Shown here: one piece after another, positions 15,403-22,044 of the stretch
Numbering within the stretch: the stretch's first letter is position 1
Layout of the letters: each line of letters begins with the position of its first letter
DNA from: Paraburkholderia sp. BCC1885
GTDB lineage: Bacteria > Pseudomonadota > Gammaproteobacteria > Burkholderiales > Burkholderiaceae
Reading direction: 5' to 3'
Assembly: GCF_900996235.1 (NCBI RefSeq)
Contig: NZ_CAAJGM010000208.1
Coordinates: 310,001-374,000 of the forward strand
Length of the DNA stretch: 64,000 nucleotides
Program-made: the position numbers and the translations under genes
The notes under the pieces: generated by a model
Told to the model about the DNA's origin: nothing
The model's database searches: none
Seen by the model: only the letters and a program-made list of their open reading frames with translations

Positions 15403-16854
15403 TCACGCTGCCTTCTCCTCGGGCGCCTTAAACGCCGCCGCATTGAATTTTTCGAGCCAGCCGACAACGACAAGCGGCCTCACATCGAAGATATCCGCCA
15501 GCCTCGCAACGATTGCTTCGTCGCCCGGCCCGTTCTTTTCAAACTGAACACGAACCCGGCGAGCCTGTTCGCGCTCGGCGGCTTCTTTCTCGGCCTGCAA
15601 ACGAGCAGCCTCGGCGGCTTCTGCCTCGGCGACACGTCGGGCCTCGGCTTCCGCAGCGGCTTCCGCTTCCTCGCGCTGGCGACGAGCCTCAGCGTCTTCC
15701 CGCTCCTTCGCCTCAGCCTCACCCAGCAACCGCCGGATCTCCGCAACCGCCGTCGTCTTGGCGCTTTCCGCTGCACCGGCCAGGATGCCGAAGCGTTCCG
15801 GGTCGAGTTCCCATGCCTCGGTCTCGGCGAGCGTCTCCCGGATGCAATCGATAGTGCCGCCCTTGCGCACGCCCAAGCGCCCTTGAGTGGCGATGATTAC
15901 CTGCTGCTGGATGCCCTGAATCTCGGACATGGCGGCGTTCATCTTGTCGGCGGCAGCTTGCTGTTCGCGCATTCGGGCTTCGTGTTGAGCCTGTTCTGCC
16001 CGCATTGCCGCCGCTGCCCGCTCATTGGCTGCACGCTGCTCCGCTTCCGCCGCCTCGCGCTTCTCACGCGCCTGCTTGTCGGCCAGCGCCTGCCGGTCTC
16101 GCGCCAGTTGCGCCTCAACTTCCATCGCAGCGGCAAGGTCTGCGAGTCGCTTGGCTTCCAGCCTGTTTTCTTCGGCCACTCGCTCGCGTTCGATGCGATC
16201 CAGTTCGGCCTGGCGGGCAGCTTCGGCTGCAGCCAGCTCGACCGCCGCTTGCGCCACCCACATTTCCCTGAGCTTGTCGATCGTGGCAATCTTCGCCATC
16301 TCACCTTCGCCCGCGAACTCCTGGTGTGTGTCAAGCGTGATTTCAGTCGCTTCCAGACTCTCGATTGCTATCGCGATGGTCTCCGACGACTTACCGACCA
16401 TCATGGTAGGAATCGCAGCCATATCCGCGATACGCGATCGGATGTCGCCAACGCGCTTTTGCTCCGCTTCGAGCTTGGCTTGACGTTCTGCCTCTTCGGC
16501 TTCGTCCCACTTGTCACGCAGGCCAAGCAATCGCTTTTCTGGTGGCTCGATAATTCCAATCAGGAACTTCTGCCGCTCGATTACCGCCTTCTGAAGCGCA
16601 TTCGCATCCTCGCGCGCCGTCTCGCCGGTCTTCTTGGTGGCGATACGCTCGTTCGCCAACTCCATTGCGGCGGCATGTACTTGCTGGCGAGCGGCCTTGT
16701 TTTTCACTTCAGTGATATCGGCGTATTTTTTTGCCAGCGCCTTCAATGCCTCTTCGCGCTCGACACCGCCTAGGGCAATTACCGCGCGATCCTGAACGGT
16801 CAGTGCTACTTGTTGCGGCTGCTCGGTGGCAACCAGTTGGGTTGAGTCAGTCAC
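15403..16854 (-). CDS. Long coiled-coil protein (483 aa)
   Basis: Residues 125-300 and 375-440 are nearly continuous charged heptads rich in Ala, Glu, Arg and Gln. The ends are globular: MTDSTQLVATEQPQQVALTV at the start and IVARLADIFDVRPLVVVGWL at the end. It lies directly upstream of the Sak4-like ATPase, where several phages encode large coiled-coil partners. Function not known. The high-GC third positions create a long spurious ORF on the opposite strand. Confidence 0.75.
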   Translation of the reverse strand: MTDSTQLVATEQPQQVALTVQDRAVIALGGVEREEALKALAKKYADITEVKNKAARQQVHAAAMELANERIATKKTGETAREDANALQKAVIERQKFLIGIIEPPEKRLLGLRDKWDEAEEAERQAKLEAEQKRVGDIRSRIADMAAIPTMMVGKSSETIAIAIESLEATEITLDTHQEFAGEGEMAKIATIDKLREMWVAQAAVELAAAEAARQAELDRIERERVAEENRLEAKRLADLAAAMEVEAQLARDRQALADKQAREKREAAEAEQRAANERAAAAMRAEQAQHEARMREQQAAADKMNAAMSEIQGIQQQVIIATQGRLGVRKGGTIDCIRETLAETEAWELDPERFGILAGAAESAKTTAVAEIRRLLGEAEAKEREDAEARRQREEAEAAAEAEARRVAEAEAAEAARLQAEKEAAEREQARRVRVQFEKNGPGDEAIVARLADIFDVRPLVVVGWLEKFNAAAFKAPEEKAA

Positions 16855-17068
16855 TTAGGGCCTCTCTCCAAGATTGGGTTGTGCTGCAAAATGGGCCGAT
16901 CGTCATGCCCGGTTCGGGCTCCAGGCGGATCGTGCTACCAGCCGGAAGGTCATCGACAGCATCGAGGCAGAAGCCTCGGGCCTCGTCGCCGGCCATGTCA
17001 GGGCAGCAGTACTGCGCATTCGATTGGCGGGTGATGTGGATCGCGTCGAAGAACTCGAAGTCGGTCAC
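16847..17068 (-). CDS. Hypothetical protein (73 aa)
   Basis: GTG start overlapping the previous stop (GTGA): VTDFEFFDAIHITRQSNAQY then CCPDMAGDEARGFCLD. It has three scattered cysteines and many acidic residues. Coupled at both ends within the chain of small genes. No family recognised. Confidence 0.55.
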   Translation of the reverse strand: MTDFEFFDAIHITRQSNAQYCCPDMAGDEARGFCLDAVDDLPAGSTIRLEPEPGMTIGPFCSTTQSWREALSD

Positions 17069-17289
17069 GGTTTCGACTCCTCGCGCGCCTTTATCCATTC
17101 CTGAACCAGTCGTGCAGTCACGATGTATTCAGGTGATGGCGTTTTGGTTATTTCCTGACCGGGAACATAAACGCGCCAGATTGCATCGCGCAGTTCTTTT
17201 GGCAATGCAAACCAGTGATTTCTACATCCCCACATGGCAGGCGGGACTTCCTTGGTGCAACCGGGCCAGTGGCATGTATGCTTGCTCAT
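17065..17289 (-). CDS. Zinc-finger micro-protein (74 aa)
   Basis: MSKHTCHWPGCTKEVPPAMW then GCRNHWFALPKELRDAIWRV. The C-x4-C...C-x2-H pattern forms a treble-clef-like finger, and the HWFALP segment is frequent in Burkholderiaceae phage proteins of this size. The function of the family is unknown. ATGA coupling upstream and GTGA downstream. Confidence 0.7.
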   Translation of the reverse strand: MSKHTCHWPGCTKEVPPAMWGCRNHWFALPKELRDAIWRVYVPGQEITKTPSPEYIVTARLVQEWIKAREESKP

Positions 17290-17471
17290 AGCTCGTCTCC
17301 GCACGTCGCGCAGCAATCCCGCATATCGACGTGAATCTCTTTGCTGCCGTGGTATTCAAAACGGCCGATGCCTTGATCGCGCCGAACGAAGACGCACTCG
17401 CACTCGCAACGCCGGCAATAGCCGTAGGCGGCCTCTTCAACCGGGTCGGGTTCGGTATCGAGCAGGATCAT
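17286..17471 (-). CDS. Zinc-binding micro-protein (61 aa)
   Basis: MILLDTEPDPVEEAAYGYCR then two Cys pairs: CRRCECECVFV and DCCATCGDEL. This is a zinc ribbon with a long beta hairpin between the knuckles. The frame is open upstream, but this ATG overlaps the previous stop (ATGA). Role unknown. Confidence 0.65.
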   Translation of the reverse strand: MILLDTEPDPVEEAAYGYCRRCECECVFVRRDQGIGRFEYHGSKEIHVDMRDCCATCGDEL

Positions 17472-17749
17472 GGCTGGCCCTCCCGCTGCGCTTCCCACTG
17501 CTTCGACCGATGGCCGTGACCGCCGAAGCCAAAGAAACCGTAGCCCGCACCCGGCGTCTCGAATCCATCGCATCCATCGCAGAGCGGAGCACCGCAGACC
17601 AACTGGCCAGTGCGGTCGCAATCGTGCGTCGCCTGCGCTTTGCATGAGCAGCACTTCATGCCGTAGTGAACCGCGCAATACTCGGACTCACCGAGTGTTG
17701 GCTTCTTGCATCGGCCTACCCATGAGACATCGAATTTGCAGGCGCTCAC
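17468..17749 (-). CDS. Cys-rich protein (93 aa)
   Basis: GTG start overlapping the previous stop. The first 60 residues hold ten cysteines (CKFDVSWVGRCKKPTLGESE, CAVHYGMKCCSCKA, CGAPLCDGCDG), enough for two or three zinc sites in a B-box or FYVE-like arrangement. The tail is Gly and aromatic rich. Part of the coupled chain. Confidence 0.6.
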   Translation of the reverse strand: MSACKFDVSWVGRCKKPTLGESEYCAVHYGMKCCSCKAQATHDCDRTGQLVCGAPLCDGCDGFETPGAGYGFFGFGGHGHRSKQWEAQREGQP

Positions 17750-17970
17750 GTCGCACCCCCAACAGGCAAGCAATGCGACACAGCCACACAGCCCGATTTC
17801 CCCTCTAGCCAAACGACCGCGGTATGCCCGCTCAAGACTTCAGCGGGCGTGCGCGTGGCGTACTCGGTGACTGGCCCGTCAGGCTTATAGGACTGGTAAC
17901 GCACGCGGTCGCCTACCTTGACTGCCTTGTTGAACATGGCGACTTCATGGTTTGGATCGGGTCGTTTCAT
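17746..17970 (-). CDS. Hypothetical protein (74 aa)
   Basis: MKRPDPNHEVAMFNKAVKVG then DRVRYQSYKPDGPVTEYATR. The KVGDRVRY opening and following strands look like a small SH3-type barrel. Its ATG overlaps the previous stop. No cysteine cluster. Role unknown. Confidence 0.55.
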   Translation of the reverse strand: MKRPDPNHEVAMFNKAVKVGDRVRYQSYKPDGPVTEYATRTPAEVLSGHTAVVWLEGKSGCVAVSHCLPVGGAT

Positions 17971-18149
17971 GCGATGCCCCTGACATTCATATGCGTGTAC
18001 GTCCGCGCAATGCTGGGCACAACGTAGCCGGTTGAAATCGGCACGCGTGGCGAGCGCTCCAGCCGCATTTGCATCCACCGCTTACGCTGGGCGCGGTTAA
18101 GATGTGATGCATACAACCGAAGCGGCTTGCGCAATGAAAATATGCTCAT
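17967..18149 (-). CDS. Basic hypothetical protein (60 aa)
   Basis: MSIFSLRKPLRLYASHLNRA then QRKRWMQMRLERSPRVPIST. Strongly basic, so it may bind nucleic acid or membrane. An AGGAG lies before the ATG, and TGATG/ATGA overlaps link it to both neighbours. Confidence 0.55.
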   Translation of the reverse strand: MSIFSLRKPLRLYASHLNRAQRKRWMQMRLERSPRVPISTGYVVPSIARTYTHMNVRGIA

Positions 18150-18373
18150 CACAGGCTCCTGAAAATGGCCCACACAATCGCCACCACGATCAGACCGCAA
18201 ATCGTGCCGGCCAGGACTTCGTGTTTGCGCGCGGTCGTCGTGAGCAGTTGGTTATCGTTGGCGGCTCGGCGGAGACCTTCGTCTGAGAGGCGTTTTCTTG
18301 CCTCGGCGGAAATCGATACGGTGTAGTCTCGGTCGGACTCATCAACCACATGCCACTCAGCAGTCTTCAGCAT
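18149..18373 (-). CDS. C-tail-anchored membrane protein (74 aa)
   Basis: The first 50 residues are soluble and charged (ESDRDYTVSISAEARKRLSD) and the last 20 are one transmembrane helix (AGTICGLIVVAIVWAIF). It would sit in the inner membrane with the bulk in the cytoplasm. No family recognised. Confidence 0.6.
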   Translation of the reverse strand: MLKTAEWHVVDESDRDYTVSISAEARKRLSDEGLRRAANDNQLLTTTARKHEVLAGTICGLIVVAIVWAIFRSL

Positions 18374-18382
18374 GACGGTCCC

Positions 18383-18697
18383 CTAGTTGTATTGCGTGAA
18401 CATCATCACGGGCAGCCCGTAACGCTCGCTTCCCTGCCATGCGTAGTGGTCATGCATTGAGCCGGTGAGCGTTCCGAGGCGCCGCTCGTCCTCGTCGCAA
18501 TCGCGAACGGTCAGACGGTCGCTACCATCGATCTCGCCCCAGTCAATCGGATCACCCCAGTCGTCAACCGGTACGCCATCAACGAATTTCTCGAGGCCGG
18601 TTCCCGACTCGCCCGCATCGGCAAGAATCTGTTCCCATGACTCGGCGGCGAATATTTCGGATGGCTCACCAATCCAGAAGAATCGAACGTTGCTCAT
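18383..18697 (-). CDS. Acidic hypothetical protein (104 aa)
   Basis: MSNVRFFWIGEPSEIFAAES then WEQILADAGESGTG. Very acidic, with many Asp-Gly turns and a PVDDWGDPIDWGEIDGSD stretch; it could mimic nucleic acid, as some anti-defence proteins do, but nothing specific shows that. The start overlaps the upstream membrane gene by ATGA. Confidence 0.6.
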   Translation of the reverse strand: MSNVRFFWIGEPSEIFAAESWEQILADAGESGTGLEKFVDGVPVDDWGDPIDWGEIDGSDRLTVRDCDEDERRLGTLTGSMHDHYAWQGSERYGLPVMMFTQYN

Positions 18698-18903
18698 CTC
18701 ACTCCCCAGCAAACCAGATTTAGCAGCGGCGCACCAAGCACCAGGATCAATGCGACTGAACCTGCGCCAACGCAGCAGAGAAGAATCAGTGCACCAGCAA
18801 ATACGTCGCTGCGAGCACCGCTTGCCGGCTCCCGTTCTTCGCCGCTTATCTGGCGGGCGATGCGGGAGGAGAGGCGACGGAGAAAGAAGGGTCGTGGGCT
18901 CAT
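18694..18903 (-). CDS. Small membrane protein (69 aa)
   Basis: A basic N-terminus (MSPRPFFLRRLSSRIARQIS) is followed by a long hydrophobic stretch from about residue 34 (FAGALILLCCVGAGSVALIL), one or two membrane helices. Coupled to both neighbours. Role unknown. Confidence 0.55.
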   Translation of the reverse strand: MSPRPFFLRRLSSRIARQISGEEREPASGARSDVFAGALILLCCVGAGSVALILVLGAPLLNLVCWGVR

Positions 18904-19229
18904 CGCTGGCCTCCGGTGGCCGCACGCATCAACGCCGCAGGTGCTTGCCAGTTGTCCGCTTTGCCTTGCGTGGCGATCTCAGCGACGCCGACAGTCGCAA
19001 CATCGGCAGGACGCCAGATCGTTCCGCATTCGTGGCACAGGTGCGAACGGTGCGGCGGGTTCTCCCACGAATGTGCTTCAGCCATGCACATAGGGCCGTC
19101 TTCGTCCGCGCCACATCCGCCACCGCAATCTGGCCAGCGACAGTCGAGAATCTCAGGCGCATCAATATGCTGCGTGTTGCACTTCGGGCAAAACAGCAGC
19201 ATCGGAATTGGCTCCAGTTCATCACTCAT
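18900..19229 (-). CDS. Conserved phage zinc-ribbon protein (109 aa)
   Basis: LLFCPKCNTQHIDAPE opens a CxxC knuckle, followed by a Cys-rich middle and HLCHECGTIWRPADV, then VGVAEIATQGKADNW. The combination of QHIDAPE and a C-terminal CHxCGxxWRPADV is widespread in proteobacterial phages; its job is unknown. The zinc-binding Cys pairs are intact. ATGA coupling. Confidence 0.75.
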   Translation of the reverse strand: MSDELEPIPMLLFCPKCNTQHIDAPEILDCRWPDCGGGCGADEDGPMCMAEAHSWENPPHRSHLCHECGTIWRPADVATVGVAEIATQGKADNWQAPAALMRAATGGQR

Positions 19230-19414
19230 CGCCACTCCCCTATCCCCACTCCAGCAGCCTCGGATAGCAGGCGTTTCTGATGGGTATCAGCCTCGTTCCG
19301 GTTTCCCCATGCGTCGTCGTCCCACAGTGCGACGCCGGGGTTCTCCTCGTCCTGCTCGGGCTGTGCCTGGCGGGCGAGCTTGTCGTACAGGGTAAAATTT
19401 GCGTGCTTTCCCAT
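19226..19414 (-). CDS. Small hypothetical protein (62 aa)
   Basis: MGKHANFTLYDKLARQAQPE then ENPGVALWDDDAW. Acidic, no cysteines, helical ends. A GGAGA lies just before the ATG. It is the first coding sequence after the 0.67-kb noncoding stretch and overlaps the next gene by ATGA. Confidence 0.55.
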   Translation of the reverse strand: MGKHANFTLYDKLARQAQPEQDEENPGVALWDDDAWGNRNEADTHQKRLLSEAAGVGIGEWR

Positions 19415-19429
19415 CGCTATCTCCAATAG

Positions 19430-20088
19430 GACAACTTAATTCAGTGTTTTGCAGGGTTACTTCGCTACGTCAGTCCGACACCCGAGTTGTACCGTCTACG
19501 GCTAGCTACGCAATAACGGCTCGGGATTGGACTGCATCCGCTTTTGGCCCTGGCGGACGATGACTGCCGGGGCGGCGTTCCCGGTACGTCCTATGGATTG
19601 CTGGATCAGTCATCGTTCGTCAGGGCGCCGGTCTTTCCCGGCTGTCAGCGTATTAAGAGGCTCGCAACTCTCGGTCTATCCCGGCTGTCTCTCAGCGCCA
19701 GGAACGCTTATCCGCTCCTAGCGTATTCGCCTATACCACTTAGGCCGACGACCAGCGATCACATGTATTTGCTCATGAAGGATCGGCGACTTCGCATATC
19801 GATCTCCTTAGGTTAGTTGCCCAGATATTCGGCCCGACTGGGATTCGCCGTTCTATGCCGGATCACGCCGGTACGTACTGCAAAACCCGCATTAGGGAGC
19901 GACCTATCTGCGCCCGTCGCCGTCGCCTGGATTCGACCCCCGCTCTCCGACCGTCTGCGTCACGCGCATCGTAACCAGCACTTAACGGGATAAGTCGCTC
20001 CGCAATGCGTACTTGAACGCCGTCTCTCCGGCTGTCGCACCACTCATTGCGCCCACTACAGGCCCGGTAGGTGTCACGTCGAGTTCGG
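19430..20088 (-). ncRNA. Candidate large structured RNA 1 (~650 nt)
   Basis: No plausible gene lies here although the rest of the operon is gapless. Many long complementary segments are nested. CAGTCC (19471-19476) pairs with GGACTG (19529-19534), around CCCGAG (19481-19486) with CTCGGG (19520-19525). ACGATGACTG (19557-19566) pairs with 19607-19616. CGCATT-ag-GGAGCGAC (19888-19903) pairs with 19994-20009. CCCAG pairs with CTGGG near 19820-19841. The hairpin motif GACAGCCGGGAAAGACCGGC occurs at 19627-19646, with looser copies at 19671-19689 and 20019-20036. Orientation is assumed to follow the operon. This could be a GOLLD/ROOL-like large RNA or a new class. Confidence 0.55.
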
Positions 20089-20322
20089 CTAAGCCGCCAC
20101 CTCAACCGCCTCAATCAGCGCGGCAATCGTGTCGAAGCGAAACATCACGTCGTCATCCAGTTCGACCTTCAGGACATGCTCCACTGTCAGGCCGATCTCG
20201 ACGCGATCCAGGCTGTCCATCTTGTGTTTCTGCGACAGGGAATCGTGGTCGGCTATTTCGGCGGGAGACATGCAGAGTTGTTCGGCGACGATGGAGCGGG
20301 GCTGCTCGGCGGTAGTGGTCAT
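20089..20322 (-). CDS. Acyl carrier protein-like
   Basis: A 77-residue protein with the ACP four-helix pattern: SIVAEQLCMSPAEIADHDSL, then KMDSLDRVEIGLTVEHVLKV. The DSLD motif carries the Ser that would receive 4'-phosphopantetheine, and the acidic second helix is preserved. No acyltransferase or synthase lies nearby, so it may use host fatty acid enzymes or act as a decoy partner. It is co-transcribed with membrane micro-proteins. Confidence 0.8.
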   Translation of the reverse strand: MTTTAEQPRSIVAEQLCMSPAEIADHDSLSQKHKMDSLDRVEIGLTVEHVLKVELDDDVMFRFDTIAALIEAVEVAA

Positions 20323-20432
20323 TTCAGCCCCATGCGCCGATCGGCATCACCAGCAGCCCTGCAAATTGCCACCGCGAATATCACAACGATGACATACGCG
20401 GCCAGACCGGCCGTCAGATACGTTGCAAACAT
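20319..20432 (-). CDS. Small membrane protein (37 aa)
   Basis: MFATYLTAGLAAYVIVVIFA then VAICRAAGDADRRMGLK: one transmembrane helix with a basic tail. A perfect TAGGAGG lies before the ATG, and its stop overlaps the ACP start (ATGA). Confidence 0.6.
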   Translation of the reverse strand: MFATYLTAGLAAYVIVVIFAVAICRAAGDADRRMGLK

Positions 20433-20440
20433 GGATCCTC

Positions 20441-20665
20441 CTAAGGCAAACAGAATTGCGATCCACCGCAGCGGCCTTCATAGTCGCCATCGGCTTCCAC
20501 CTCTTCCCATACGTACCAACCGGTATCGCCGTTCTCGTAGGCTTTAATCTCTACGGTCTGCGTCTTGCCGCAGCCGGTGCATCTGAGCCGTGCCGTAGCG
20601 TCGGTATCAACCTCAGCGGCCTTCTCGCCGCCCCGCTCGCTGAACCATGATCCGAAGTCGCGCAT
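20441..20665 (-). CDS. Zinc-ribbon protein (74 aa)
   Basis: MRDFGSWFSERGGEKAAEVD, then LRCTGCGKTQTVEI and a C-terminal RCGGSQFCLP. Two Cys pairs flank a beta region rich in aromatic and acidic residues. The start is next to the upstream stop. Role unknown. Confidence 0.6.
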   Translation of the reverse strand: MRDFGSWFSERGGEKAAEVDTDATARLRCTGCGKTQTVEIKAYENGDTGWYVWEEVEADGDYEGRCGGSQFCLP

Positions 20666-20667
20666 GG

Positions 20668-20811
20668 CTAACACCACACCACATCGCCGTACGATGCCGA
20701 CTGAACAAGCTTGCTGTTCGCATACCAATCAAAGTGATCAGCAAAGAACAACAGGCAGTAGACGAGTGCGCGAGGTGCATAAGCCCTGACGCCGTAGTCG
20801 CTGTAGAACAT
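20668..20811 (-). CDS. Small hypothetical protein (47 aa)
   Basis: MFYSDYGVRAYAPRALVYCL then LFFADHFDWYANSKL. Aromatic and moderately hydrophobic; possibly membrane-associated. GCGGAG precedes the ATG by a normal distance, and the stop lies next to the following ATG. Confidence 0.5.
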   Translation of the reverse strand: MFYSDYGVRAYAPRALVYCLLFFADHFDWYANSKLVQSASYGDVVWC

Positions 20812-20868
20812 GATCTACTCCGCTTCAACAATTTCGCCGCTAGCATTCAGCGCGTAAAAAACCATCGG

Positions 20869-21341
20869 TCAGGCCGCGTCCTGCTTTTCTTCGGATTCTG
20901 CCTCGACCCAATATCCCGTCATCAGGTTCGCGGGTTTGATCTTCGCGGTAACACGGCCGCTCAAAGCCCAATTGGAAGTTCGCAAGCGCAGCGCCGCGAA
21001 GATTCCGAAATCTTGGCCTGCCTCGATGCCCCAGCCTGCCTCGATGCCCCAGCCTTGATGCCCGAGCCTGCCCGCAACGAAAATTCGATCTTGATCGAGC
21101 CTTTAACGACTATCGAGCCAGCGAACACGAACGATTTACGCTCCAGTGCGTCGACTTCGAGCACATCGCTCGTCTTGCCAAAGGCATTGAGCAGCCAGCA
21201 AGCATCATCAAACCGGTCGTCATCGCACAGCGTATCCAGGATTTCCTGATACTCGCCGCCGTCAGGGAATTTCCGCAGATACCATTCGTAGCCATCGGAA
21301 CAGGGATGCTTTTCCTTAAGCAGTTCTTTGGTGATTTTCAT
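20869..21341 (-). pseudogene. DUF7666-like protein broken by a 4-nt deletion
   Basis: The N-terminal half is intact (MKITKELLKEKHPCSDGYEW, then KSFVFAGSIVVKGSIKIE). At the repeat encoding GIKAG / WGIEAG, around 21050-21056, four bases appear lost and the frame slips. The original frame ends at 20961 with unrelated residues. The other frame continues as GWGIEAGWGIEAGQDFGIFA to WVEAESEEKQDAA and stops at 20869, which looks like the true C-terminus. Repeated GGCTGGGGCATCGAGGCA units make slippage easy. It could be a mutation, a sequencing error or phase variation. Family name is from memory. Confidence 0.65.
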
Positions 21342-21344
21342 CAT

Positions 21345-21742
21345 TTCTCCGTTTGTAGTCCTAAGCGCCTACATCAAAGTGACGCCCAAGTTATTCAATA
21401 AGCCGCCTGGCGGGCGGCATCCCCTATCGCTATGGCCAGATGGCCGGTCGTATGCCCCTTATCTTGGGACGGGAGTTCAGCATTCAGCGAAGGCGACTTA
21501 CTGGACCAGTCTGTTCACCACCGTTTATCGACAATGGAAGTCGCCTTCGCTCAAAGCAGTCCGTGACGTGGACCACTCGGCCTGCTTTGGTAGGCTTCAC
21601 CCAGGTTGTCAGGCCCGGCAGTGTGCTGCGACCCATGTCGTCTTTGGCGCCGTCCACTGGTTAGCGAGGGTGGGTACTCCTCAACCATCGGGCAAGTGAT
21701 TAACCCATGCGGGCTTTCGTGCCGCTCTCAACGGGCTAGGCT
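21345..21742 (-). ncRNA. Candidate large structured RNA 2 (~390 nt)
   Basis: No convincing ORF. AGCGAAGGCGACTT (21486-21499) has a perfect 14-bp complement at 21538-21551, with ACTGG...CAGT inside the loop. CCCAAG (21385-21390) pairs with CTTGGG around 21464-21469, enclosing hairpin GCCGCC/GGCGGC (21402-21418) and GGCAT/ATGCC. GCCTGC-tttg-GTAGGC (around 21580-21595) and AGGC-ttca-GCCT (around 21739-21750) follow. This nesting looks like a multi-branched RNA. Strand is assumed from the operon. Confidence 0.5.
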
Positions 21743-22042
21743 TCAGCCTCGGGTGACGGTGTTGGTCACTTCATGGCAATCTCCATTGGAGAGAACGTAA
21801 TCGCGAATCAGGCGCATCGAGTGAGCATCCGCATCCGCGGTAGTTCCAGAGAGGACGGACGCATCCAAAGGCGTACACATGCGGTCAAGTGCGGCCATCA
21901 CGTTCGCCGGAATTTCAGTGCGCCGTTGTGACAACGCAGCTTGCCAAGCAGCCCAGCAATGGTAGAAGTGAAAGTTGTTGATCCCTTCTTCTGAGGCCCA
22001 TTCCTCGAATTCCGGGCTAGGCTTCGCGTCTTCGTCAATCAT
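21743..22042 (-). CDS. Single-unit WQAAL protein (99 aa)
   Basis: MIDEDAKPSPEFEEWASEEG then HFYHCWAAWQAALSQR, the same Trp-rich unit that is repeated in the 486-residue protein at 10563-12023, followed by a helical tail. I use the ATG at 22042 behind GGGAGGGGAAG. It separates two noncoding stretches. Function unknown. Confidence 0.65.
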   Translation of the reverse strand: MIDEDAKPSPEFEEWASEEGINNFHFYHCWAAWQAALSQRRTEIPANVMAALDRMCTPLDASVLSGTTADADAHSMRLIRDYVLSNGDCHEVTNTVTRG

Positions 22043-22044
22043 CT

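Noticed and set aside
15331..16773. 480-codon plus-strand ORF antisense to the coiled-coil gene
   Set aside because: It is the shadow of a high-GC coiled-coil gene (Ala/Glu/Arg codons read backwards give Leu/Arg/Ser-rich sequence). No ribosome site, no family, and the minus-strand gene fits the operon.
19863..20114. 83-codon Arg-rich ORF inside RNA candidate 1
   Set aside because: Arg-rich shadow with no ribosome site, running through the long-range helix at 19888-20009.
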